A stretch of DNA of 64,000 nt, from positions 248,001 to 312,000 of the forward strand of contig JAACJM010000088.1 of assembly GCA_013368315.1 (NCBI GenBank), read 5' to 3'. Shown here one piece after another: positions 1 through 11,925 of the stretch. Numbering within the stretch: the stretch's first letter is position 1; each line of letters starts with the position of its first letter. The notes beneath the pieces were generated by a model that saw only the letters and a program-made list of their open reading frames with translations, was not told the origin of the DNA and did no database searches. A program made the translations under genes and the position numbers. This DNA comes from Tetrapyrgos nigripes. Lineage: Eukaryota; Basidiomycota; Agaricomycetes; Agaricales; Campanellaceae.

Positions 1-117
1 TCTCCATGTTCCCATTGTGTTTCCGCAACACTCGAAGAGCGATGCCGTGATCTACAGCAGCCATTGAGGCGAGAAGTGAGACAGATTCTTGTTCTTGAGG
101 CATCATTTGTGTCATTC
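1..117 (-). CDS. UBA-like domain protein, 5' part (runs off the left edge)
   Basis: Reading the minus strand from an ATG at 117 gives an open frame to the window edge: MTQMMPQEQESVSLLASMAA, then VDHGIALRVLRKHNGNME. The second part resembles a ubiquitin-associated (UBA) helix bundle, where short helices are followed by a 'hNGNhe.A' turn. The sequence just upstream (about 119-135) ends in TTTCCTCAG on this strand, a good 3' splice site, so this may be an internal exon and the ATG may not be the true start. It is divergent from the DUS3 gene and shares roughly 180 bp of upstream DNA with it. The rest lies outside the window, so family and function stay tentative. Confidence 0.4.
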
Positions 118-298
118 TGAGGAAACAGAGTGGGAAACGTCCTGATAGCGGAAGATAGACCTGGAAGCTGACAGTGAAAGCACAAAGGGGACACACCAAT
201 TGAACCAGCGCCCGGGTTGGATTTTTATCTAATCGTACTGCCACCATCGCAAAAGGTCTCTTCTCTATAAGTAAGAGCCTTCAACACAAAAACTCAAA
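118..298. promoter_or_regulatory. Intergenic interval upstream of DUS3
   Basis: A stretch of about 180 bp lies between the minus-strand UBA-like exon and the DUS3 ATG. It would act as a shared divergent promoter if the left gene really starts here. A CT-rich tract with TCTCTATAAGTAAG sits about 35-50 bp before the DUS3 start, which fits a basidiomycete core promoter. No other motif is recognisable. Confidence 0.35.
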
Positions 299-3059
299 AT
301 GTCCACCCCACCAGCCGGTACTGCATCCATAAAAGCAGAGTATGTCTCAATCTACTCGAAAGCCTTCAAGCTCACTTCATCTCCAGATTCCTGATCTCAG
401 TCTCCGAAGGCGATTCCACATCGCTTCCTGTCGCGGACGACGACGCAGCTGAAGGCGGCACCACACATGCACCTGGATCCTCTCGTTCAGGTGAAAGAGA
501 ACAAGGTACTACTGGTCCATCTCGAAAGAAAAAGTCCAGAGAAGAGAAAAAAGCGCGTCAAGGACAGAACAAAAATCGCAAGTTTGGCAAGGTCAAGGAT
601 GATTATGATTTGTGTAGGAAGACGGCTAATGGGCAGACTTGTGAATTTGGGGAGGAGTGAGTTTCTTTTCTTTTCTTTTCTTTTTTTTGCCTTCCTCTGA
701 GCTTTTGAGTTGAACTATTTGTTGCCCTAGATGTCGATACAGCCATGACATACCAGCTTACCTCGAAGCCAAACCTGCAGATCTACACTTCCCGACCACG
801 ACCGAGACAGAAGCTCAAGCTGCTGCACAAAATGCGAAAACTGAAGCACCAGTATCGGAAGGTCCGATTTTGTGCCCTGTCTTCGAGGAATTCGGTGAAT
901 GCAGGTTTGTTTCTCGCTCACTTATTTTGCCTTGGGGGTCTCATCAGACTTTCTATGTACACAGATACGGGTTCAAATGCCGCTACTTGTCTGCTCACAT
1001 CCGCAAAGACGACGCTGGTAACTTGTCTCTGGTCGTGGATGAAGAGAAAAAAGCTCGAGTCGCTTTGAGTGCCAACGAGACGAACTATATCACTCCGGAT
1101 GTACAGAAACTTCTTCGTACTCGCAAGGTATAAATTTCCTTCCATATCTTCCCGCAATATGCTGATTGCGAACTGTCTAGTATCCAACTCCAATTACAGA
1201 CGCGTACCTCAAAGAATTGCAAGAAGCCGAGAAGGCAGAAAAAGAGAGGGAAAAGCTCAGGAAGAAGGAGAAGGAGAAAAGGGAACAGGAACAGGAACAG
1301 ATGAATGGGGATGCAAATGTCCAAGTCGTACCAGAGCCCGAGCAACCTAATCCACAAGACGAAATTAAGGAGGACGCAATGGATACAACTGAAGACACGG
1401 TTCTCAAGCGGACTGGTGATGTCGCTCCGGAATCTCAGAAGGATACGCCAGATGTCTCTACGAGGTTTGCTGAAAAGAAGAGGTTGAATTGGAAGGAAAA
1501 GACCTGTATGTGCTATCGACGTGTTGAGAATCAAAGGTTGATTTACTGTGAACTGCAGATCTTGCGCCTCTGACCACTGTCGGAAATCTAGTGCGTCGAA
1601 CTTGTTCCATGAATCAGTTCCTGTGTACTCATCTGTCCTATGCAGCCTTTCAGACGTCTCTGCGTCTCATACGGTGCTGAGATCACTTGTGGAGAAAGTG
1701 CGTCTTTTAACTCACCTTCTATCATCATGCAGACGTACTAAAAACGTTCACAGTGGGCCTTGCAACCTCTTTCCTTCAAGGCTCCAAGGAAGAATGGTCT
1801 CTCGTCCGTCGACATCCCTCCGAAACAATTTTTGGTGTCCAAGTCGCTGGAAATAAACCCAACACTCTTGTCTCAACTGCAGAGATCATCGCTAAGGAAT
1901 CCGCAGGGAATGTTGATTTTGTGGATGTTAACTGTGGATGTCCCATTGATTTGGTGTTCAAAACTGGGAGTGGAAGTGCTCGTGAGTTGGCAGTCGTTTT
2001 CTTTCGACCAAAAGTACATGCTAAAGAGGGGATGGTTTCCAGTTTTGGATGCACCTGGTAAACTTGGACGTATCCTCGTTGGGATGAACAAAGCATTAGG
2101 AGAGATACCTGTGACGGTCAAGCTGAGAACAGGTGTCAAGGACGGGAGGAACAATGCACATAAGCTTATGCCGAGGTTGGCTGGTGAGTGGGGTGCTGCA
2201 TGTTTGACTGTGAGTCAACTTTGTCACTTTCGATTCAGCAACTGATTTTCTTTCCCCCTCTGCCTTCTTTAGTTACACGGACGTACAAGACAACAGCGTT
2301 ATACCAAGCTGGCAGATTGGGATTATATCAAACAGTGTGTAGATGCTGTCAGGACTCGGGAGGCTGAAGAGGATTGTGAGCTCTTTCTTTCAAGATACCT
2401 GTGATGACTTCGTGCTTACCGTTTCTGCTGCATAGTACCCCCGATTCCTATTTTTGGTGGTGGTGACTGCTTCTCCTCTCAAGACTTCTGGGAGGACATT
2501 GAAAAGACTGGTGTGGACGGTGTGATGGTCGGAAGAGGGGCGCTCATCAAGCCATGGATCTTTACCGAGATTAGGGAACGAAGGGAATGGGACATTAGCT
2601 CCAGGGAGAGGTTAGAAGGCATACGAAAGCTGGCTGAGTTTGGTTTGTGGTATGTCGCCTCTCTTGACTTCTATTGAAACTCAATACTGATTGATGTCTA
2701 GCCATTTCGGCACAGACACCTCTGGGATCAATACTGCGAGACGATACCTCTGCGAAGCACTGTCATTCCAATATCGTTATATCCCGATTGGATTGTTAGA
2801 ACAACTCCCCGGAAGGATCAATGATAGGGCTCCGGCATTCAGAGGGCGGGATGAGCTTGGTGAGTTTATCACATCCGTTTTCTAATCGTAATCTTGGTAT
2901 GTTCTTGCGATCCGCTGACCTCTTGTAATAGAGTCACTGCTTGCAAGCCCAGACAGCAGAGACTGGGTCAAGATTTCCGAGATGTTCTTGGGGCCTGCGC
3001 CTGAGACTTGGTCGTTTACACCGAAGCATAAGAGCAATGCGTATGAGAGTCAAGGATAG
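299..3059 (+). CDS. DUS3: tRNA-dihydrouridine(47) synthase [NAD(P)+], DUS3 type
   Basis: This is a multi-exon gene; the start ATG is at 299-301, the stop TAG at 3057-3059, and the first two introns are at about 340-386 and 655-730. Two CCCH zinc fingers lie near the N terminus: C-x8-C-x5-C-x3-H ([21 protein letters not shown], split by an intron) and a second one beginning [12 protein letters not shown] Lys/Glu-rich linker follows. The dihydrouridine-synthase TIM barrel then shows [17 protein letters not shown], the active-site loop [13 protein letters not shown] with the catalytic Cys, [22 protein letters not shown] and the FMN-phosphate loop [13 protein letters not shown]. Known DUS3 enzymes reduce U47 in the variable loop of tRNAs using FMN and NAD(P)H. 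No stop codons or frameshifts interrupt the exons, so the gene looks intact. It is followed 213 bp later by LCB2 on the same strand. Confidence 0.93.
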
Positions 3060-3272
3060 GCTGGTCGTAATTTTGTGAGAGATCGCAGCTCAACAATGTA
3101 TAAAATAATGTACTTTGATAGATTGTTCGCAGTTGATTTGTAGAATTGTTTCCATCGCGAACCTGAGTAGTTGTTCGCACGGTGCGGATATAATTTGAGA
3201 AAAGTTTTGCCGAATGTTGAACAGAGAGAAGAGACATAGAGACGAGACGCTCCTAATCTTTTCAAGTCACTC

Positions 3273-5472
3273 ATGCCAGCGGGCTCGCCTTTGCCGTCTC
3301 CTATGGCCCTAAACCGGCCATCTTCCTCCCATTCCATTTTCAAGAAGCGTTCATCCCAGTCTCCCGCCTCTGCTGCAGACTATCTATCAGCTCTCTCAGA
3401 GGCCGACGCTCGTGCTAGGAGCTCCTCTCGCAACCAACACACTCCTACCACCACCCCTGCCCTCTCTCTCTCCTCCTCTACCACCGCTGCTTCCGACGAC
3501 ACACTCCTTGAGGCAGACATGAACGACAACGACGGCCTTTCTACACCCGCTGTTCCACCAACTTCTGAGCAGGTCTTCTCCACAGTCCACACGGAATTCG
3601 GTCATTGTGCCAACGAAGCCCACAGGCACACGTCTCGACATGACCCAACCGAAAAAGTCGACCATGCTGAACGCGACCCTCCATATTACATCCTAATCAC
3701 AACCTATATTGCCTACCTCATCCTAATTGTCTTTGGTCATGTCCGCGATTTCCTGGGTAAACGCTTCCATCCTGGCTCATATAAACACCTGATGCCCCGA
3801 CAGGTGAGTGTTGGTTCTGTCTCAGCGAGCATTATTTTTTTTTTACTAATTGCGATGACAACAGGGTTACGCTCCTCTCAATTCAGACTTTGACTCTTTC
3901 TATACCCGTCGCCTAAAGACAAGAATTGACGAATGTTTCGGCCAACCTGTGACTGGGGTCGCTGGTCGTACGATCGTTCTCCTGGACCGCATTTCTCCTG
4001 ATTTCAACAAGACAATATACTTCACTGGCACTCGTACTCGTGCTCTCAACATCTCTTCCTACAACTACCTCGGATTTGCCCAAGCCCGAGGAGGTTGCGC
4101 TGACGCCGTAGAAGAGTCTATCAAACGTTATGGTGTCAGCTCATGCGGTTCTAGACTTGAAGGCGGGTCCAACGACCTGCACACCATCGGCGAGGCTCTC
4201 GTCGCTAAATTCGTCGGTTCGGAAGACTCGTTGATCAGTTCCATGGGATTTGCAACAAATTCGACCTACATTCCTGCTTTGGTTGGGAAAGGCTGTCTAG
4301 TCATCTCTGACGAGCTCAACCACTCTTCTATCCGATTTGGTGTTCGGAATAGTGGTGCTCATGTGCGCATGTTCAAGCACAATGATATGGTCAATTTGGA
4401 AGCATTGTTAAAGGAGGTTATCAGTCAGGGACAGCCCAAGAGTCATCGGCCTTGGAAGAAGATTCTCATCATTGTGGAAGGCATGTACAGTATGGAAGGG
4501 ACTATGGTTGATCTTCCTGGCCTTTTGAGGTTGAAGAAGAAGTACAAGGTGAACGTCTTTGCATCACTCCGTACAGGCGTACTAATAACATAATTACAGT
4601 TTTACCTTTTCGTTGATGAAGCTCATTCCATTGGTGCAATTGGGCCTCACGGTCGTGGTGTCTGCGACTACTTCGGCATTGATCCCAGGGAAATTGATAT
4701 CCTCATGGGCACGTTCACCAAGTCCTTCGGTGCTGCAGGAGGATATATCGCAGGCAACAAAGTTCTTATCGACCGTCTTCGCATCAAAGGTTATTCCGGT
4801 GCATACGCCGAATCCATGACACCACCTGTCCTCACCCAGATCATTGCTAGTATGTCTAGCATCATGGGTGTTGACATCACTGCGTCACTACCCAACGGTC
4901 ATGCCTCTCCCTCTTCTCATCTTCGCATCGATAACGGAAACGGTAATGCCCACTCTACTTCCACCGAAGTCGAATATCAACACCCTGGACCCATCCCAGC
5001 CAAATATCTTCCTGGCTGGCTTAATCTTCCCCCCGAACTCATCTCAGGTCGCGAAGGCAACGACCGTCTCCGCCGTCTCGCTTTCAACTCTTACTATCTC
5101 CATCGCGGGCTCGACAAACTCGGTTTCATCACCTACGGCCACCCTTCCTCACCCATCGTTCCCCTTCTCCTCTTCCACCCTTCCAAAATGCTGATGTTCC
5201 ATCGAATGATGAAAGATCGACAGACGCCTATTATCACGGTTGTAGTAGGTTACCCTGCTACGCCGTTGATCACTGGTAGGGTTAGGTTCTGTGTGAGTGC
5301 GGCTCATACCAAGGAGGATATTGATACCATTTTGAGGGCGTGTGATGAGGTTGGGAATGTGATGGATTTGAAGCATGGGTTCCCGAGGGCGAAGAGGTGG
5401 ACTATCGAACAGATTACGGAGAGGGCGGTGGAGTTGGTGCATATGAAGCAGGAGGATTTGGAGGACGCGTGA
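3273..5472 (+). CDS. LCB2: Serine palmitoyltransferase subunit 2 (LCB2)
   Basis: Three exons (3273-3803, 3865-4548, 4600-5472) would encode about 695 residues. The Ser/Thr-rich N terminus is followed by a hydrophobic membrane segment (YYILITTYIAYLILIVFGHV, about residues 140-160). The alpha-oxoamine synthase fold then shows NISSYNYLGFAQ, YGVSSCGSRLEGGSNDLHTI, the PLP-contacting FVDEAHSIGAIGPHGRG and the Schiff-base lysine in GTFTKSFGAAGGYIAG. Serine palmitoyltransferase condenses serine with palmitoyl-CoA, the first step of sphingolipid synthesis, as an LCB1/LCB2 heterodimer in the ER; LCB2 carries the PLP lysine. Compared with the yeast protein there seems to be an extra low-complexity stretch after the PLP site (about 4880-4990). 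Wobble bases shift from C-rich in the 5' half to G-rich near the 3' end. The gene looks intact. Confidence 0.95.
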
Positions 5473-6398
5473 GCGAGAGAATAGGTGCTATCTGGTAGAA
5501 TATAGGGTGCAATAATCTTGAAACCTCTGATGCTTGGAGTTATCTTTCTGACATTTATCGACATGCTTGTCGTCCTTTAACTCTTGCAGCTACCTTTCGG
5601 TACTCGGCTTTGGGATGGGAACCCTTCAGTTGTGTTCTAACATATCACTGATTACTCGTATCGTCTTTCAGCGGTTGGTATTTTTGACGCTTCTTATAAT
5701 CATTTCGTATGGGAGGATATAACTTTATTCTAGAAAATATTCACATTTTTAGACTGTACATACGTTCTCTTACCTACTGGGTACATACTTTCTTACGCTC
5801 CTTTATCATGCCTTTCGTTTGACGAGGAGATATAAAATTGACTTGTTTGGTGCTTTCTCGAGAATTTTACAAACGCAGTTTGTGCGTCTAGACTGAGACT
5901 CATAGATTACTGATGTCAAATTGAAATACATCTGGGATTCAGATACATATAAGAGAAATGACTGTATAGCGTCGGTGTACGGGTGCAGACTTACTACTAT
6001 AGGTCTTTCTGACTGATTTCCCCGTGGTTCTCAAATGTCTTTCCGTTCTCATCTCATCACTTTCTATAGATATCTTTTCACCTTTATGTTCATATCTCTT
6101 CTCTTTCACTCGACTAGTTCTTCGTGAGACTTTCACTACTCTGTAATAGCACGTCCTGGCTTCTCTCCTTTGAGTCCTTTCATCTCTTTCACTTATGATA
6201 TCACGAATATCTACCTCATGTTTCTTCCTTTGTCTTCTACATTCGTATATTCCATTAGATATAAAAGCTAGCATTATCTTTCTAGTTCTACATTACACCC
6301 CATCCTGTTGTAGTCACCGTCACGGTGTCAACGAAGCTCTAATTCTCTTACGTCCTCAGGCCTCAGGAGCGAAGCCCACAGCACATGACTGCGGCTCT
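5473..6398. other. Intergenic DNA after LCB2
   Basis: AT-rich DNA holding the LCB2 3' UTR and the upstream region of the zinc-finger gene. An Arg/Lys/Glu-rich open frame of 111 codons on the minus strand (5939-6274) has no recognisable domain and mirrors a CT-rich plus strand, so I do not call it. I see no RNA gene or repeat. Confidence 0.5.
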
Positions 6399-7380
6399 AT
6401 GTCTCAATCAACTCCCCACCAAGGCCAAAGCCGGGCCAGACGAAACCGAAGCACCCCTTCCCAAACGAGCACGAACGCGACAGAGTATGTAGTCAAAGAT
6501 GGAACGGATGTCTTGCCTGGAGGTGGAGCAAGAAAAAAGCGAACCAAAAAAAAGGTGGGTTTTTGATGGCCTGACAAGACTTCTGCGCTTAGAGGTATGG
6601 TCTGACCGAGGCTCTCAGAAAAAGAAACAGGTTGGTTTGACTCTCTGATAGTATGCGCTAAGGATACCGTCTGACCGAAGCCTCCATACGCATGGAAACG
6701 CGACGTTGGTATTTCTGCAGCCCGAGGTCAAACGATGGAAGTGTTATGAATGCAACTGCACAATGCCCGAGAACCAAAGACCTGCGCACATTTCTGGAAG
6801 GGAACATGAGAAGGCGGTAGAGAGCGCTCGGAAGCCTGCACGACCGGTAAGGTCGTATTGTCCGCGTATATGAGCGAAAATCTGATTCAAATTTTCATTA
6901 CAGAGGCTTCCAGAGACGGTTTACGCGAGACGTGTCAAATCTGATGATAAGGTTAAGCCACTCATCTCAGGAGACTTCCATGGACTCGCAGAGCCAGGTG
7001 CAAAACTGGTGAGAGATTTTTCAACGTTCTTTTCCGGATATCGTTGTCAAGGTTTCAACCATTTGTTATAGGTCAAGAATCAACGCCTGCACCCGAATGG
7101 ACAACGTAAGATTGCGATTCACCAGGTGAAGGATGTCTATCGTCTACCTTATCCTATCCCATTGGAAGCTTTTGGTTGCGTTTATTCGGACACAAAAGTC
7201 ACTCCAGAGAGTGTCGAAGCCGCCATAGACGTAGTCAACTCTCAGGACTTTTCCCATCATGTTGGACCCATTCAGCAGCAAGATCAGGATTGCGTGTTTG
7301 ATAAAGGTGCGAAGAGGGTTCGGGGCCCAAGGTACATGTTCAAAGAGGGTGTGCTGCCAGGACCGAGAGATTTTTACTAG
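6399..7380 (+). CDS. Small protein with a U1/matrin-type C2H2 zinc finger
   Basis: A spliced gene with a likely start at 6399 (MSQSTPHQGQSRARRNRS) and stop at 7378-7380. A basic N-terminal exon ends in KKRTKKK. Two short exons or intron remnants follow at about 6595-6720, then WKCYECNCTMPENQRPAHIS with GREHEKAV. This gives C-x2-C and H-x5-H spacing as in U1-type (matrin-like) zinc fingers that bind RNA or protein in nuclear complexes. The C-terminal exon (from about 7074) ends VRGPRYMFKEGVLPGPRDFY and has no domain I recognise. The exon joins around 6560-6725 are uncertain because that stretch contains a diverged tandem repeat. The function is not known; a nuclear or RNA-linked role is an inference from the finger alone. 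Confidence 0.6.
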
Positions 7381-8814
7381 TGGCGACTTGTTTGTACTAC
7401 TTGATGTATACCTTTGGGAACAGATGGACGAAGAGAAAGAACATATTTTGACCTTTAGCAGAAACAGTTGAGTGATTGGATGATGGCGAAGGCCAAAAAC
7501 GGAAGTGCACTGGTAAAAAATTTGCCACGCGAGGGCGGACTTAGACTTTGTATCTCCTTTAGTTACCACCACCATCCCCTTCCTCGCCCTCTCTGACTCT
7601 TGCCATCTTCACTTGACACCTTTGTCGACCCCGCTCCTGCAACTGTACGTATACATATCGGTCTTGTGCTGTCTATTCGTTCAATCTGATGCCCTATTGA
7701 CAGATGACGATTACACATACCGACTGTAGGCAGTCCCGACACCCCCTTCATGCAGGTGGCGCACCTTGAGCCTTGTCCTTACCACCGGTCAAAAAATCTA
7801 ATGGGGACAATTGGGCTGCCTTGATGCATTGCAGACCTTGTTAGAAGCTACCGACATAGTTAGTGTCTCGAAGACATCGTCTTTCATATCGGACATGTCC
7901 ATAATCGCATGTCTCTTCCATGCTCGGTAGTGGATAGGTGTGTGACCTTTTCGTCAAGTTTTTTTTCGTTTCTGATTGCAATCCGTGCTAGCCCTTGTTA
8001 CCTTGTAATCGCTAGTCAAAATAGAACAGCTTTCATCCCAAGACGTCGATGTTGGGGCTAGCACTGGCTAGCACGAGTTCACCGTCAACTCTGGTCATGC
8101 ATATGGATAACTGTTGCCATCGTATCGGAACGTGTCCCTTGCCCTTCTTTCTTTTGTGTTCTTTTTTATCTTTTTTTTTGTGAGCTCCATCATCGCGGAC
8201 CTGGAAACTTGTATCGTAGGAGCTAGGTCGGAGCGCTCGGAGAATATTTGCCGACCTCAAGCCAAGACCATCTCGACGTTACTGAGGACGTCAGTCCTCG
8301 CCCCGTCACCAGAAGATGGTCAGAATGCATATCATGAACAGAAGCAATCCGTACTGCGTCTTCCCTTGGCCTTTTCTGGACGTTCCCTGACCCATAACAC
8401 AGTTTCTTGCTTGTTCTTGGCGCTTTTTTATACGAAAGCATTGTGGGCGACCTTTCCCATGAAGACATCACCTCGACCATCGCGGAAAATAAATATACAA
8501 GCAAAATTGGGATGTCTCGGAGATTCGGTGGAGCCATGGGGAACCTACGGTGACGAACGAGAGGCGATGGTCGAAGTGGGATATGTTCATAGTGAGCAGC
8601 GAAGGGACCGAGTTGCGAAACTTGGCTGCTTCTATCGTTGGATTCACCTCCTGGTATTCTGAACTCTGATAACGGAAAGCTGGAGGATCTAATCTTCTAC
8701 TGTGACCCAGGGAGTGTGTTGGTGGCATCAGCTTGCATCGGCTAGCAAGTAATCCAGAAAGAGACAAAGGACATAGTATATGTTGTCTGCCTAGGGGAGA
8801 CTAGTGTTGGTGTA
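7381..8814. other. Intergenic DNA
   Basis: About 1.4 kb without a convincing gene. A possible spliced leader is visible at 7630-7705 (GTACGT ... TTGACAG, followed directly by ATG), but the frame after it closes after 22 codons. Longer open frames at 8114-8662 and 8223-8537 lie on opposite strands over the same DNA, show no domain, and look like chance frames. Poly-T tracts occur at about 7960 and 8160-8180. Confidence 0.45.
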
Positions 8815-9157
8815 CGGGTACCGATCGAAACCTTCGGTTGACAACGCTACTATCACCTCTTCCCTCGACCCCGGGACCGCAAGCTCGACGGCTATCCCAC
8901 CCAATATCTACGGCTCCAAACCATTCCTCATCAAAATCCAATGACAAGTTACTCCTCCAGGAATGAACGTCAACAACTTGAAAAACAATCCCAATTCAAC
9001 AATGATGATATACGACGAACAAAGGATGGTGAATTGGTTGATTAATGGGGATGATAAAGAGGCTTTTGGGATGGCTTTGGAGGAGACAAAGACGGGGCCA
9101 AGGGGGCTGAAGGTGTACCGATGGGCGAAGAGGGTTCAACTGGGAATTTGGAGTTGA
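8815..9157 (+). pseudogene. Decayed gene fragment, unrecognised family
   Basis: One frame reads like real protein, TSSLDPGTASSTAIPPNIYG followed by SKPFLIKIQ, then a TGA stop at about 8941, then QVTPPGMNVNNLKNNPNSTM and MIYDEQRMVNWLING. The text is continuous across the stop, which suggests a gene relic with one nonsense change. No start codon or splice structure is clear upstream, and the frame ends at 9157 with a normal-looking stop. I do not recognise the family. It could also be the last exon of a gene whose first exons have been lost. Confidence 0.4.
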
Positions 9158-9376
9158 GTGTATGTATTGACAAGGGGCCGGTGAGGGATCCGTAGTGGTG
9201 AACGAACTGATTTAGATTAGGTTGGCTTTAATATTTTGTTTTTCTTTTCAATTTCTTTTGCGAAAATCCAGACGGAGTTCTGATTTGTGAATCGACTTTG
9301 CGGCTATCTGCTAGTGATATTTCATAACCGATACCAGACGCGAGATCAGGTGAGAATCCAATATTAATCAAGTATG

Positions 9377-11925
9377 TTATACTACCGCATCACGAGCCCA
9401 TTCTTCAGCTCTCGTTCGCAAACCAGTAATTACAGACAAGTCCCAGCCGACCACGGTTTTGTGATCATAACTAAGGTACTGGAACACCTTTGCTTTCATT
9501 TTAGACATCCCCGCTTCCTTCATCAAACCCAGAAGTCGAGAAAATTCAACTTTCCGTCCCAAAAACTCTTCGACTGTACAACTCTCTGGAAAGGTGTATT
9601 CATTGGCAGGGTAGACTGGGTTTTCAACCGAGATGTCTGCTGCCCGTCTGATCTCGAGCAAATGGCCTAATGGAATGGACATGCAACTGTTTGCCTCAAG
9701 TTTGAGTGTCCTCAGATAATTGATGGGGTGGTCCAAGAACCCGTTCTTCGTTAGCCATTTGACTGTTTCCGCAGCAACTCTGTTCTCCTTGCACCAATCG
9801 GATATTGTGGTTTCTTCGGAGGCAAATGTTTTAGTTCCAATAGCAACAAGATCATTGATTTGAGCCTTGTTTGCACTCGGAGACACTGTAAAAGTGTTAG
9901 ATGTAAGCAAAGATGAAAAGAGAGATAAGGTTGTGGCATCACTAACCATGAGGCATGCACTTTGATTCATAGAATGAATCAATTTGCTTGAGAGCATTCT
10001 CTCTGAACTTGGCCTGGGACATGACAGATGTGCAGCCAGAAGCCATTTTCTTTTCTCGAAGGTCTGAGATTCTGGGTAGTAAAGGTCAGTCATTGTATTG
10101 CACAATGTAGATCTTCCAGCCCTTACAGGTCCCAGAGCTGTGTTAGAGCCGCAGTCTTCTTGCCATCATTGTCTTTCATAGGCAACTCCTCCAGAGTTTG
10201 TTGAATAGATGCCAGGGTTAAATAGGCCTCAAACCATTCTTTGGAACTGTTGTGAACTGGGAGCCCCTGTCAATCAACAAGGTAAGCCAAAGGTCAGCCT
10301 TATTTTCAGATATATCGATTCAGATAATCAGCAGCATGCTTACCAGTTCACACTGTGCTTTTGTTGCTAACAGTGTGTGATGCTGCAGGACTACTTCTGC
10401 AGAGCTGTCATGACACTGAGGATTTTCTTTATCATCTTTGGGCTGACACAAGCAACATTGGACAGAGTGTTAAGACTGAAATCAATATACACAATTGAAT
10501 CCACATACTCTTTGCCTTCCATTACTAATGCTTGTGAAAGCCTTCAAAGCTCCTTCAAATGACCTGAAGAGTATTGTAAAGATGAGGTTGATGACTGCCA
10601 TTTCCCAAAACAAAGACATGAATGGTCTCAGCCACAAAGGAAGTCAACAATGAGAAGAAGCTTACTTTCATAAATACCATCACTGAAGCCCACCCCATTG
10701 ACATGCATACTTGACTGGATCACGGCCTTGACTTTGAAACAAGGTGATGGATGCTTATCTGAATTCGGAGCTGAAGGGGCAGTACCAGGCTCAAGTACAA
10801 TGAAAAGAAACTTGAGCCCATCAGTCAAGATCCCATTGACTTCGATAAAAATCCTTTCTTCGGCATTTTGCTGGTACGAGTCTAGAGGAATGCAATTGAG
10901 TGTTGTGATCCATGATAAGGCCTCTAGATGGACATACAGATCATTTCACCTAAAAGTTGAGCCAAGCCCGTGACACAACTGAGGTGTCGCTTCAGTTCCA
11001 CTAAGATGATAGAAATACCACTGAGAGTGATGGTCTGTCATTGTAGAAGTGAGAACTAGTGTTAGGTTTATCAGCAAGGAACTCACTTTATGGTTGGCAA
11101 AACCATTGGGGTACTGGCTTTGCCCCTCTGAATTCAGTGGGGCCTCTGGTAGTGTGGTCACAGCTCCATTGAAGAGCTGAATGATTGTGATGAAGATCTT
11201 TGAAGGCATTGCATAAGCAGGAGTGTATGTACAGTATGAGGAATGCAATAGTGAATGACATACTGAATCAAAAACAAAAACCTTTTTGGCTTTGTTTGAG
11301 TTTGAAGCCTGACTCAGAGCAGCAGACCCATCGTATCCTTGAGCTACAATCTCACAGATTGTGGAACGTGGAAGGAAGCAAAATTTCTGCCCTTGCTGAG
11401 TACCCACCATTGCCTGGAAATCTTTGAGACTGGTGGGCTCCTGTGATGGCAATCCCAAGTCCCCATTGGAATTCTCAGGGAGTTTGGCAAGCCCAAGCAC
11501 ATCAGACCATTTGAGATGTGAGAACGGACCAATTTTGTTGAGACGAGGCAACAGCTCCTGCATAAGCGACGTAGCTTTCAACAACTCATACTCATCGCAA
11601 CCGCTATTTTTGATGAGCTCTATGAACCCTTCTTCAATCTGTCAATGATGGCTTCAGCCTCAAACCAAAAGGTACCAGTAATGGGAATAATACTAACTAC
11701 CTGCATCCTCTCAGGGGTGAGTTTTTGTTTTTTTGTGTTCTTGCTAGTCTGAGCAGGCTGCCAGCAATATAAAACATCAGTGCCAGTCCTCTTCAGCAGT
11801 ACATTGGAGAGATATGAGTGAGTTTTGAAAAAAAGAAACACTCACCATATTCGGGTCATTGTCAGAGATTTTGTGTTTTTTGCTACAGGTGGCGGCATTT
11901 TGGCTATTTCCATCCTGCCATGGAT
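9377..11925 (-). CDS. Unrecognised multi-exon protein
   Basis: Several minus-strand segments read as protein and are joined by plausible GT...AG introns. In order they are: CSKKHKISDNDPNM (about 11850-11895), LLKRTGTDVLYCWQPAQTSK (11705-11800), a long exon containing LLKATSLMQELLPRLNKIGP (about 10950-11640), FIEVNGILTDGLKFLFIVLE (about 10680-10860), a block near 10120-10260, and a C-terminal exon with TISDWCKENRVAAETVKWLT, LTKNGFLDHPINYLRTLKLE and WDLSVITGLRTRAEEW, ending at 9377. No catalytic motif or named domain is apparent and no signal peptide is visible. The true start is not clear, since the first exon may lie upstream of 11925. The exons lack stops, so the gene may be alive. It could be an Agaricomycete-specific gene or an old mobile-element passenger. 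Confidence 0.5.

Noticed and set aside
5939..6274. 111-codon Arg/Lys/Glu-rich frame on the minus strand
   Set aside because: Complement of a CT-rich stretch; no domain, no splice context, and it sits in the flank between two real genes.
8114..8662. 182-codon plus-strand frame with a hydrophobic start (VFFFIFFFV)
   Set aside because: The hydrophobic run comes from a poly-T tract, the opposite strand is open over the same DNA, and no family resemblance is seen.
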